Shown one piece after another: positions 44,691 through 55,346 of a stretch of DNA of 64,000 bases. Origin of the DNA: Antedon mediterranea (taxonomy: Eukaryota; Echinodermata; Crinoidea; Comatulida; Antedonidae). The notes under the pieces are model-generated. The model saw only the letters and a program-made list of their open reading frames with translations, made no database searches and had not been told where the DNA came from. Positions within the stretch are counted from its first letter, which is position 1. Every line of letters starts with the position of its first letter. The position numbers and the translations under genes are program-made. The stretch covers positions 11,640,288 through 11,704,287 of the forward strand of contig NC_092676.1 of the NCBI RefSeq assembly GCF_964355755.1. Direction: 5' to 3'.

Positions 44691-45107
44691 TAAAGCTTGT
44701 TTTCCTGTCGACGCCATCATCGTTAATCGTTAAAAGTTCAACGACGATCGTTAGAAAACGATCAAGTTGAAATGATAACGATAGTGAGTACCTTTTCTTG
44801 TAAATCGTTAACATTTCAATGTTTACGTGGAAGATCGCCGGTTATTTTAACGATAGCGTCGAATAACGTCGACAGGAAAACAGGCTTAAACCAGGGAGTT
44901 GTTTTGTTGTTGTTATAATAACAACTCCCTGCGTAAACATTGAAATGTTAATTAGGTACTCGCTATCGTTATCATTTCATTTCAACTTGATCGTTTTCAA
45001 ACGATCGTCGTTGAACTTTTTAGCCTGTTTTCCTGTCGACGCTATCATCGTTAATCGTTACGATCAACGACGATGCGTCGAATAACATCGACAGGAAACA
45101 AGCTTAA
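44691..45107. mobile_element. composite fold-back elements with TIR AAGCTTGTTTTCCTGTCGAC
   Basis: Four opposed copies of GTTTTCCTGTCGAC lie at 44698, 44868 (inverted), 45028 and 45089 (inverted), with a further palindrome GGGAGTTGTT/AACAACTCCC around 44895-44940. The right edge is CTTAA. This is consistent with one MITE inserted next to or within another. Confidence 0.65.
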
Positions 45108-45699
45108 TGCGCGCGTGTTTAGATTTTACTGTATAACTAGGCCTATTTTTTATTTTGTTGTGTTTTAGGTAAAAGCATGTTTTTATACCAATGTTCATCA
45201 TAGCAAAAAAAATGATGGGATAACCCGACCACTGGTAACCAATCCACTCTAAATTCACCTTATTCTAGTGATTTAATAGAAAACAAATTAAGGAATAACA
45301 AAAATGAAAAGATATTGAATTCAATATGCCGGATTGAATTAGTTGTTTCACAATTCGATCAATGCTGTAAAGATAAACAATTTACGTCGTAGATTTTTAG
45401 TCTTGTATCCTTTTTAGACCTATTGTATTTAGTATGGGACATTAACGAAAAAGATTGTCCCAAATCAAGACCCTTTTAAACATAGTTTATAAAATACTTA
45501 AAGTGAATGTTTAAAGTTAAGTTGGGTTTTTCTTATGATTCATTAAACAATTTCTCGAGAGGAGGGTGAACCTCCATTCTGTACCAATTTTTATACAACG
45601 TTAAAGATATGAAACGAGTTTGAACAATTAAATAAATTAGTGTGTATTATGAATCTGTCTAATGTAAATAACCAACACATCAATCTGTCTAAACGTTGA
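45108..45699. other. non-coding spacer
   Basis: Nothing recognised. Confidence 0.4.
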
Positions 45700-47203
45700 T
45701 ACGATGGTGAAGTATAACTAAAATTCAATTTTCAAATCCAACGTTGTATCACGTCATATAAAAACTATTTATGACGTTCAAATAACGTTAAAAACTTCCG
45801 TTGATTCACTTTTTAATTTCAACAACAATCCAACGTCGTACCAATGTCATTTATAGGCTATACGTCGTTGATTCAACTTTAAAATCCAACTAAAATCCAA
45901 TATTGTATCGACGTTGTGACTAGACGTTGATATAACGTTGATTTTCGACGTTGATGTAACCTTGTTATCCGACGTTGATACAACGTCAACAAGTGGACGT
46001 CGATTCACCTTTCAAATCCAACGTATTATTAACGTCGTGTCTGGACGTTGATATAACGTTGATTTCCGACGTTGACATAACCAATTACCGACGTCGGGAC
46101 AGGACGTGGATGTAACGTCAATTTCTGACGTTTACACAACGTCAAAATATGACGTCGATTCACCTATCAAATCCAACTACAATCCAACCTATTACCGACG
46201 TCGAGGCAGGACGTCGATATAACGTTGATTTCCGACGTTGTCATAACGTCAAAATATGACGTCGATTCACCTTTCAAATCCAACTACAATCCAACCTATT
46301 ACCGACGTTGGGACAGGACGTCGATATAACGTAGATTTCTGACGTTTACACAACGTCAAAATATGACGTCGATTCACCTTTCAAATCCAACTACAATCCA
46401 ACCTATTACCGACGTCGAGGCAGGACGTCGATATAACGTTGATTTCCGACGTTGTCTTAACGTCAAAATATGACGTCGATTCACCTTTCAAATCCAACTA
46501 CAATCCAACCTATTACCGACGTCGGGGCAGAACGTCGATGTAACGTCGATTTCTGACGTTGATACAACGTCAAAGTAAGACGTCGATTCACCTTTCAAAT
46601 CCAACTACAATCCAACCTATTACCGACGTCGAGACAGGACGTCGATATAACGTTGATTTCCGACGTTGTCTTAACGTCAAAATATGACGTCGATTCACCT
46701 TTCAAATCCAACTACAATCCAACCTATTACCGACGTCAGGGCAGGACGTCGATGTAACGTCGATTTCTGACGTTGATACAACGTCAAAGTAAGACGTCGA
46801 TTCACCTTTCAAATCCAACTACAATCCAACCTATTACCGACGTCGAGGCAGGACGTTCATATAACGTCGCTTTCTGACGTTGACACAACGTCAAAGTATG
46901 ACGTCGATTCACCTTTCAAATCCAACTAAAATCCAATGTATCGCCGACATCGATTTACCGTTGATTTCTGACGTTGACACAACGTCAAAGTATGACGTCG
47001 ATTCACATTTCAAATCCGACTACAATCCAACGTTGTCTCGACGTCATAATTGGACGTCAATATAACGTTGACATCCGATGTTGATACAACGTTGGCATAA
47101 TGACGTCGATCCACCTTTCATATCCAGCGTCTATTCAACGGCGTGTCGACGTCAGGGTTCAACGTTGATTCAACGTCAATCCAACGTGTTTTGCCCGCTG
47201 GGA
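45700..47203 (-). repeat. ACGTTG-type minisatellite, 107-bp unit, right terminus TGCCCGCTGGG
   Basis: The block TTCACCTTTCAAATCCAACT recurs at 46266, 46373, 46480 and 46587: an exact 107-bp period, about ten units. Two alternating variants (GATATAACGTTGATTTCCGA and GATGTAACGTCGATTTCTGA) make a 214-bp higher-order unit over part of the array. The array ends TGCCCGCTGGG, the inverse of CCCAGCGGGCA at 15072. Both ends also carry GACGTTGAATCAACGTTGAA next to the tip. Confidence 0.9.
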
Positions 47204-47507
47204 CTGTACTACTAGGCAGGATGAAGCAAACACCTACTAGTAATAATACTCTTCTAGGCCTACCCTACTACTAGAGGGCGTAGCTAGGCCTAGGCTCAAC
47301 ATTAATTAACCAGGCCTAGGCTAGGCTACATAAGTTTAAAAATACCATTAATGAATTGAAAAGACAGCCTAGCCTAGACGATCCGCCTAGACTAGGTTTC
47401 TTAGACGCTAAGCCCTGCCCACCCAAGCCTTCCTCTAGTAGAGGGCTACCTACCGGCCTAGGCGTACATCATACAGCACCCGTTCCTCGAAACACACGTG
47501 ACACGGC

Positions 47508-48581
47508 GGGTGTCACGAAACCTAAGACCACGAAAGCTAAGACCCACTAAGACCTAAGATCACGAAAGCTAAGACCCAAGACCTAAGATTACAAATTCTA
47601 AGATATACTACAGCTTAAAAACAATACTTGTTTATCCATACATAATTTTAAACACAGTAGGTTTCATTTATTACCATAAATATAATTTAATACCACCGCA
47701 AAACATAGATAAACTCACATTATTTTCGCCCGTTGAGTAAATGTATATTTTTTCTTTACAACAAACAAACTTGACGGGGTGTTTATTTGTATATATTTAC
47801 TCCATTGTGTTGGTTCAGAGGATGTTTTTCTTACGCACCTGCCTTTCTTGTATTTTGACTCCAAATTTGTTGACTAACTTTATCCTGAACACCACACTTT
47901 AGAATTAGGACTTATAAGTACTTTCAGAAGGAGAAACACATAATAACAAATAAATAAATCCTTTAAATTTATGATTTTACAGATGTGTTTCTTTGTATAC
48001 TGTAATGTAACTCCTCGAGCTCCCCATGCTCAATGTTTTTGTTTCTATTGAGCGCCAAAAGAGCAACAATAATAGTACAAGTATAAAAACAGAAAGAAAA
48101 CGAAACAAAAAAACTTATCATGATTTTTTAATTAAAATTTATTTGCCAGTATTTATTTCCTCGTACTTGCATGATTATACTATTATCATTACAATTTTAA
48201 TTTTACATTGTTTCATCCACACTGTAGATGGACTCCACAGAATTTTCAGCCCTCTATATAATTTCTGCTCTTTTGACGTTCCATAGAAACAAAAACATTG
48301 GACATGGGGTAGGCCTACTGTACTGTAGGCTAGTCATTTTGTGTGCGAGAAAAACGTCTGTAAAATCATCAATTTAAAAATGTATTTGTTACTTTTTATG
48401 TGATTCTTTTTCATGAAAAGTGCCAATTCTAAGGTGTGGTATTCAGAATAAATGTTGGGAGTTAAAATACAAGGCAGGTGCGAAAGATAAATATTTGTAA
48501 TCTTAGGTCTTGGGTCTTAGCTTTCGTGATCTTAGGTCTTAGGGGGTCTTAGCTTTCGTGGACTTAGGTTTCGTGACACCC
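47508..48581. mobile_element. 1074-bp TIR element with 10-bp duplication (Mutator-like pattern)
   Basis: GTGACACGGC occurs at 47498-47507 and 48582-48591. TIRs of about 90 bp start GGGTGTCACGAAACCTAAG and contain internal repeats of AAGACC and CACGAAAGCTAAG. A 9-11 bp duplication with long TIRs is typical of Mutator-like elements; there is no transposase to confirm. An older copy of the GGCGCTAG-type MITE family (about 47825-48490) lies inside. Confidence 0.85.
47825..48490. mobile_element. diverged fold-back MITE nested in the TIR element
   Basis: ACGCACCTGCCTTTC at the left and GGCAGGTGCGAAAG at the right, with inner blocks ATTGAGCGCCAAAAGAGCAA and its inverse, match the family at 39320-39776. 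Confidence 0.7.
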
Positions 48582-49034
48582 GTGACACGGCAGCATTAAA
48601 CAATCTTTGCTGCTGTCGCGTTCCTCTTTGTCACACACGTACACACAATACTACTGTAATCAGACTTATATGACGGTTTGCGGTGAGTTAGAAACACAAA
48701 AGTAACTTAGGCTAGGCCTAGGTCTAGAGGAAGGTTTGGGTGGGCAGGGCTTAAACGTCGAAGAAACCTAGTCTAGGCGGATAGTCTAGGCTAGGCTGAC
48801 TTTTCAATTCATTCATGGTATTTTTTAACTTATGTAGGCTAGCCTAGGCCTGGTTAATTAATGTTGAGCCTAGGCTAAACCTACTACCTAGGGCCTAGGC
48901 CTTTTTGTTGGGGCCTAGGCCTAGCTACGCCTATACTATAGTAGGCTAGCCCTACTAGCTATAGAATAGAAGAGTGTAGCAGTAGTAGTAAGCCTAGATA
49001 GTAAGTAGGCCTAGTAGTAGTAGCAGTAGTTTAC

Positions 49035-49750
49035 GATATATTATAAAATGTCAAGAAGTAAATGCTAGCTAACATTATATTATTAATCAATGTATTAATA
49101 TACATGTACATTTTAATTTATACATTTTTACAATTTAATGTAAAAAACTGTAAAAATACTGATTAGGCTTATTCCAAAACTGATGACCGGCATCCTCTGT
49201 GATATTAATTGATTAACTGGTTGTTACAAATGAAAAGTTTAACAATATTAAAATTGATTTTAACTTGTTTCTTGAAAGAAAAATGTATATAAGTTAAATT
49301 TTAATATTAATGTACTAGATACCATATCTATTTATATCATAGATTAATGTGACCACTGTAGCATCTCTTTTACTGTTAATTAGTGTTATAACTACCTACT
49401 ACTAGACCTATTGCATAAATTAGATTGTGAAGTAATTATTGGTCGTGTTGTATTTAAAAAAAAAAAATTAATTATGGTATATAATAATAATATTCATATC
49501 ATCATACTCGTCAGAACAAGTGCATAGGTGTGTTATTTGTATACATGTTGCATACTTCTATATAGAATATTTAATTTTATGATTTTTTTTTCTTTTTACC
49601 GTAGGATAATAAAAATCAGCTGTACCAAAACACTTTCATGACCATGATTGGACTTGCAGTTGATAATGCTGTAGGGGCTTGTGATTTTAGCCAAGAAATT
49701 CAAATACATTTTCAGGTAAATGAATTTATATAATCAAAATGTCAATAATC
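49035..49750 (+). repeat. exon-bearing repeat, plus copy
   Basis: Inverse of 14505-14865 with an extra segment (about 49141-49508) not present in the left copy, so that segment is probably a later insertion. Confidence 0.8.
49605..49715 (+). CDS. exon-like segment, 37 codons (plus copy)
   Basis: TTTTTACCGTAG before and GTAAATG after a fully open 111-bp segment (DNKNQLYQNTFMTMIGLAVD, ending SQEIQIHFQ). Same length and frame as 14535-14645. The protein is unknown. The first codons of a candidate initial exon lie 240 bp downstream (49957) but in a separate TIR element, so no link is claimed. Confidence 0.5.
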
Positions 49751-49956
49751 AATATTGTGTTAACATCATCTTATGGAGCCATAAAAACTAGTTATGTCAA
49801 AAGATAAAAGTGTCAGAATTTACCACAATAAAATATAAAATAAAATATAATAGCATAATAGACACGTTTCTCGCTCTCGACCAATCAGAAATAGTGGGTA
49901 TAGATCTGTAAACAAACCGAACACCTCTCGCGTAGTGCGTGTTGAAGCATAGCGAA

Positions 49957-50143
49957 ATGGCGACTGCCGAGTGCTTTTGTTGCAAGGTGCATCATAAATG
50001 TTGTATATGTTGGATACATCGTGAATTTAACTACACAAAATCACTGAATAATATTCCTGTTTTTAATTTTCAAACACTTGCTGAGTGGTTTGCGTCGGCT
50101 CCGAGGGATAGTGGCGCAAAATCTTGGAAATTTTCAAGGAAAG
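49957..50143 (+). CDS. cysteine-rich possible first exon inside TIR element
   Basis: ATG GCG at 49957 opens a frame of 62 codons to a strong donor (AAG followed by GTACGT). The start reads MATAECFCCKVHHKCCICW, a Cys/His cluster that could bind zinc, then EFNYTKSLNNIPVFNFQTLA and EWFASAPRDSGAKSWKFSRK. Its placement just inside a TIR suggests the remnant of the transposon's own gene, with later exons lost or replaced by the MITE. Family unknown. Without splicing the frame continues to 50307. Confidence 0.35.
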
Positions 50144-50352
50144 GTACGTCCACGATGTGCTCGTGTCTCTCCGCCCGCCCGGTGGCGTTGCCTGATGCGG
50201 TACTTCGTCTACTAGGCCTAGGAGGTTTGGGTGTCTGTTTAATCGCCGAAGAACATCACATAATACATGGAAGATGCAATAGGAGCATGAAGAAGAATGA
50301 AAGATAATAATTAATATATTTACGCAACATTTGTAAAAAAATCAACAGTTAA

Positions 50353-50978
50353 AGACCCCTTCCCTGCAATTTTGGACGTTTTTTGGAAAATAATACATAT
50401 ATATCACTTTAAAAACATTAAACCATGTCATTCCTTGTCTTAAATGTACGTTTTATGGTAAATTATGATAAAAAGTGAGAAACAATGCACTTCCTAAGTA
50501 GCTCGCGGCGATCGACCTCTCGTGGACGGTCTTAAGCCTAGCCTAGCTAGGCTTAGTTTTGTAGGCCTAGCTGGTAAACATCGGTAACGTACGAACATCG
50601 TACGCTACCTATATACCTAGCCTGACGTTGTATAGTTGCTGCATTAATTGTATTTCTATTTTTGCCAGACTTCGTTGATACAAATTGGGGAAAACCCGGT
50701 ATTTTCGCTGAAAAGTTAGGAGTCTTCCATTTGTTTTGGCCTCACGATCGATCGAAAAGTGGGCGAATTACAGGTGAAAAACAAAAATATCAATCCGCGC
50801 GCAATGCATTTTGGGATTTATAGCGGGCCGCTATAATTATTAGAATCGACTTATTTTTCACATTTTTAACCGTTTAAAGACGAAAAAAGTTATCGCAATA
50901 GGACCATATAGTATTATTTTTACATTAAATATAGTTTGTGATCTTAAATTAGATCTAAAAAACGTAGGGAATGGGGCT
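50353..50978. mobile_element. 626-bp TTAA-flanked MITE (second copy of the AGACCCCTTCCCT family)
   Basis: TTAA-AGACCCCTTCCCTG at the left and AGGGAATGGGGCT-TTAA at the right. It is inverted relative to 32284-33028 and clearly homologous along its length. Confidence 0.85.
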
Positions 50979-51309
50979 TTAACATGTATTAAATCATGGA
51001 GTAAAGAATGATTAAATGCACCGTATATATATGTGTCAAACCAAAAATGACAATACATAAATAAAGTCGATGATTCCGAACCAAATGCCCAAATAATTCT
51101 ACAGTGAATATAAAACATAAGTTTAGAAAATAAATAACATCCTTACCATGCCATTCCATCAAAAGGCTAGTTTTGATGATTGCTTTTTAAGATGATCATC
51201 TCTCAGTTCACCCATGCTTTAACATACCTCTCGCTGTGTTTGTTTACCATTGTATACCCACTAAAAGGTCAAACTGACGGTGACCTCGCGAGCGCGAAAC
51301 GTGTCTATT

Positions 51310-51905
51310 ATTGAATATTAAAAAGTTGAAATTTTGGTTATTTTTCGAAAAAAAATCCTTTGGTCACCCGCAGTAAAATTTTCGAAAAAATGGCCAAATT
51401 CCGACCCATTTATTTTTAAACATAACTAGTTACTCTGGCCCTATAAGATGATGTTAACACAATATGTACATAAATGAAAATATTATACTGTAGCATAATT
51501 ATCGAAAGTTAAAAAGTGGACATTTTTGCCATTTTTCTAAAAAAATTATTTGGTCCCCCGCAGTAGTGTAATTTTCGAAAATTGGTCAAATTTCGACCCT
51601 TTTATTTTTTGACATAACTAGTTACTACGGCTCTATAAGATGATGTTAAAACAATATATGTGCGTAAATGACAATATTATAACATAATTATTGAAGTTTA
51701 AAAAGTGGAAATTTTGGAGATTTTTCGAAAAAAAATCCTTCGGTCCCCCGCAGTGTAATTTTCGAAAAATTGCCAAATTTGGACCTTTTTAATTTTTGAC
51801 ATAACTAGTTATTATGGCTCTATAAGATGATGTTAACAAAATAAATGTGCATAAATGACAATATTATAACATAATTATCGAATTTTAAAAGTGAACATTT
51901 CTGCC
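51310..51905 (+). repeat. about 190-bp tandem repeat, three copies
   Basis: ATAACTAGTTA recurs at 51422, 51614 and 51801, with the shared blocks CCCCGCAGT, AATTTTCGAAAA and TATAAGATGATGTTAA. The array starts at the end of the TIR element. Non-coding. Confidence 0.9.
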
Positions 51906-52385
51906 ATTTTCAATATTATCATCCACCTCTTCTACTTCGGTTGTATATTGTCTATGTTTTGGTTTTCTGCACTTACGTGACATACTAGAACATTTATACA
52001 ACTGCCAGCATTGTGACCCATACCAAGGGTCTGTTTCTGCTGAAAAAATCAAAATAATCGATTTTTTCCAGTCACCGCAAACCACAAAAATAATCGCGTT
52101 GCAATTGAAAATTGCTACGACTTTAATCGGTTATTCAGGTAATCGGTTTTTAAAATCACGTGATCATTCTCCCACAGCGCATTCAAGTTATGAACGGCCG
52201 ATGAGAGTTGGTTTGTTTACATCCTATCGCTGCCTAAAACTCTCACATGTAGGATTAAAAGTTACTCTTACGTAAAGCTATATTATTTGTAAAATAAACT
52301 TCTAGGGCTACTACCGTACCACTTTTTTTATATAGTTTTTAGTGTTTCAAAAGTTACACTTTATTACACTTAATGTTAGGGGTTA
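51906..52385. other. spacer with a 66-codon minus-strand frame
   Basis: The minus frame 52085-51885 contains SAETDPWYGSQCWQLYKC and is Cys-containing, but it has no recognisable family and runs into the tandem repeat. Not called as a gene. Confidence 0.3.
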
Positions 52386-53040
52386 AGAGTAAAAAAGAAA
52401 CAAAATAATATTACGTAAATAGATTAGAAATCAGAAAGGGGAAATAATTGTTTTACAAGAAACATATATAACACCCGATATTTACAATAAGTATGACTTT
52501 CTGTGGAAAAGAATTTCATATAATTGTTAAGGTGGAACAAATTATGCAGGAGATAGTGTCTTATTTAAGAAATATTTTGATATAAAAGTTAAAAATAAAG
52601 AGATTGATTTAAATGTCAGATATGTCATGCTAACTATTGATATAGACAATGTTCAATATATTATTATAAATATGTAGGCACCTAATAAACCATCATTTAG
52701 AAAAGTTAGACAGGGTTTTTAGACGCCTTGATTATTGGCTGGTATCAAAACATGTTATATCAGGCTCGAATAGGTCAGTAGATATAAGACCAGCAAATTT
52801 AACTGACCATAAGGCAGTATCATTGAAAATTGTTTCCAATGTTAAAAATGGAAAAGGCATCTAGAAACTGAATAACAGCTTCCTAGATGAAGAAGACTAT
52901 AAAAATAACATAAATAGATAACATTTATGAAATGGAGACAAGGGCAGTACAAATTAGAGCAAGGGCTAAATGGATTAAAGAAAACAGATGGGTCTCTGAT
53001 ATATGATTAATTTGAAATAACTAAAGAAGAAGTCAGAATT
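52386..53040 (+). pseudogene. decayed LINE endonuclease (L1/Tx1-like)
   Basis: Family-like strings appear across several frames: IIVLQETYITPDIYNKYDFL, GTNYAGDSVLFKK, LDYWLVSKHVISGSNRS, the endonuclease end RPANLTDHKAVSLKI and the linker KLNNSFLDEEDYKNNI. Many stops and at least one deletion are present. RT is absent. Confidence 0.5.
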
Positions 53041-54139
53041 GTTTGGTAGAGAGAACGTTTGTCGGCGGCTGGGAATTAGAAAATCTGTTTACCTGAATGT
53101 TGCGATATGTGGGTCACTACGACCTTACGCTTCTACCATGGAATATGTACAGAACTATAGTTTAGTTTAAAATTATATTTTTGTTTTGTACAGTAAGACT
53201 CGCGTCTTAGTGTTGTACTGATTTTTAAATTAGTGACAGAGCTATGTGTGATGCTCAAATTTTGATCTCCTCATCATATGTGACCATTTAAAAAAGAAAA
53301 GTTTGCAAATTTATTTTACTTTGGGCTGTTTTTTTAGCTCGATTGCTTAGCCTAATTCACGAGCGATTCATTCTTGAAACTGTCGCTTATCGACTCATTA
53401 GGGACTTTAGATTTGAGTAAACGTGAACGAATTCCACATCCACATGGGTCGTAGTCGACTGTTACTCGTCGACAGCTATATGAACGTTTAGATTGAAGTG
53501 GGCATGTACGTTGACGTGCCAGTGAACGTATGATGCAATGGCCTTGAGATCATGTGTAACCTTAAACCTTGTAATCTAGTAGCGCTCGTCCGTGGAGCTA
53601 TTCCACCGCACTGGAAGTACATGGGCTTAGGCCAAGCTAAGTGTGTAGCTTAGGCCTCCTATAGCCTAGATCCTTAATTTTCTAAACGAAGGCTGGCGTC
53701 GTTGTTTGTTTGAATTTTTAAGTTGATAACATTGTAATTTGACGATTTGTTTTGAAGGGGACGACGTGTTTATATTTTCTCCTTAAAAATTAGAGGGTCA
53801 GGACCTCGTGATCCCCACTGGCTGCGCCCTGGAAACGTACGGAGTTCAAAGAGCGTGATTATTTGATCGACGGCAGTGTTTTAGTGTAGGCTAGCGCGTT
53901 GGAAAATCGTTTGATGTCACCGTCTATACGTATTTGTGCTATTTAATTTATGATTTTGAATAATATTGTTTAAAACGTCATGTGACAAGCAATCTTTATT
54001 CACCAAAAACATATATCCAAAGACAAAAATGAAATACACGATACACCATAATAAAAAATAGGTGAGAGAAAATCTTAACCTGAAGAAAAAACCTCAACCG
54101 ATCATAAAATCAAGTATACATTATTTTAAATTTCAACTT
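53041..54139. other. non-coding spacer
   Basis: Nothing recognised. Confidence 0.4.
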
Positions 54140-54510
54140 TAAGTGTGTTTAATTTTTCAGTGCTATTAAAATATGGAATAGTACTCTGCCACAAAATATC
54201 CGATTAAATCAAAGGTATGGATATTTACACATAACCTAAATAACCTACATTCTAAGATTATAAAAACAGCAGAACAAGTTGTACTTCACCTTGATTTAAA
54301 ATCAATTTTAATATTTATTATTATTTGTATTCTGTGTATATGGTATTTTAATTTGTTATATCAAATGACCAAAATGAAAATAAGTTTAATTAATATTAAA
54401 CTTCTTGTGTTTATCCTTGTTATATCTGTTATCTGCCGAGTCTTGTTTTATCAAATGTGTATGCAAAGCATATATATGGATGTTTCAAAATAAATCAAAT
54501 CAAACGTATG
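54140..54510 (+). mobile_element. possible LINE 3' end
   Basis: FSAIKIWNSTLPQNIRLNQ resembles the last conserved motif of CR1/RTE-like ORFs (IWNSLP). An AT-rich 3' UTR ends in AAATAAATCAAATCAAA. It is short, so only tentative. Confidence 0.4.
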
Positions 54511-54886
54511 AAGAATTAATAATATGAATTCACTTCCAATCTATTCTTTTAAAAGTGTTACCTTTTAAATACTTACCACTGTATACCTATGTCATTGGAT
54601 ATTTTGCTCTGTAGGTTTTTGTTATGTTTTCTTTTGCTATTTTGATGTTGTTTTTTTGTGTGGCATTTTCTAGGCCTCTGTGTCCATTAGGCTGGACTGA
54701 ATTTATATTGTTTACTACAGCACTGTAGTGTTGTTCTACATATAGTATTGTTTACATTCCTTGCCTACAGTTGGACTTAACAAACTTTTAATTGTAAGCA
54801 TATCGTAACTTGAATCATATATGTACTGTTTCCATAATTTACAGTATGATTTATATATAATTTACACAGTGGTACGCAACACAATT

Positions 54887-54887
<1 letters not shown>

Positions 54888-54955
<68 letters not shown>
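54888..54955. repeat. (TA)n microsatellite at Penelope-like terminus
   Basis: About 30 TA units adjoin the end of the terminal repeat at 54956. Shorter TA runs adjoin the other copies at 56615, 56847 and 57043. Confidence 0.95.
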
Positions 54956-54958
<3 letters not shown>

Positions 54959-55073
54959 CCAAAGGCAAATTACTGAAAAAATGACAATGCTGTGGGTATC
55001 AGTGGCTGGATCTCAATGGAGATACAAAAAAAAAGCGAAAAGCTAAATCAAAACAGCCAGAAAAGATAGCAGA

Positions 55074-55102
55074 GCTTTCGGGCAACACTAGCCCTTCATC
55101 AG
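55074..55102 (-). ncRNA. hammerhead-type core CTGATGA ... GAAA in terminal repeat
   Basis: On the minus strand: CTGATGA, A, stem GGGC/GCCC with loop TAGTGTT, then GAAA. This is the consensus order and sequence of a hammerhead core. The opposite copy (56463-56492) has CTGATAA and would be dead. Stems I and III could not be established by eye. Confidence 0.45.
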
Positions 55103-55346
55103 TGCAAGTAAAGGAATTTGGATAACGTCATAGCATAACAACTGACCAGTGCTGCCTGGGTGAACAGGAATAAAATAAATACAACAAAAGGAGATAGGGT
55201 GGTGAATGCTGGGTGGAGACTGGATAAGAGTAGAAAACAAAGAAGGTAGCTTGGTAGAGATATAAACAATTTTGGAATGAAACTAAAAAACAGCTTAAAT
55301 GGTGGTTAATATTGAAACTTAAATTTTGGTAGTCAATGGAATAATT

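Larger units (their letters stand above)
47250..48890. repeat. palindromic host segment around an inserted TIR element
   Basis: 47250-47450 is the inverse of about 48700-48890 (for example the CCTAGTCTAGGCGG and GGGTGGGCAGGGCTT blocks). The TIR element at 47508-48581 sits near the centre. Confidence 0.75.
49857..51312. mobile_element. TIR element carrying a short exon, TIR ATAGACACGTTTC
   Basis: Left ATAGACACGTTTCTCGCTC and right its inverse ending GAAACGTGTCTAT. The similarity extends about 90 bp (GTGGGTATA, TGTAAACAAAC, CCTCTCGC). The target duplication is ambiguous. It contains a first-exon-like ORF and a TTAA-family MITE (50353-50978). Confidence 0.7.

Noticed and set aside
47356-47550. 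Proline-rich 64-codon ORF (MKRQPSLDDPPRLGF...)
   Set aside because: It crosses the boundary of the TIR element insertion at 47508, so it cannot be an old gene. Composition follows the local CTAGGCCTA sequence.
52500-54500. tRNA or snRNA genes in the low-repeat spacer
   Set aside because: No A/B-box pair, cloverleaf or snRNA motif could be made out by eye.
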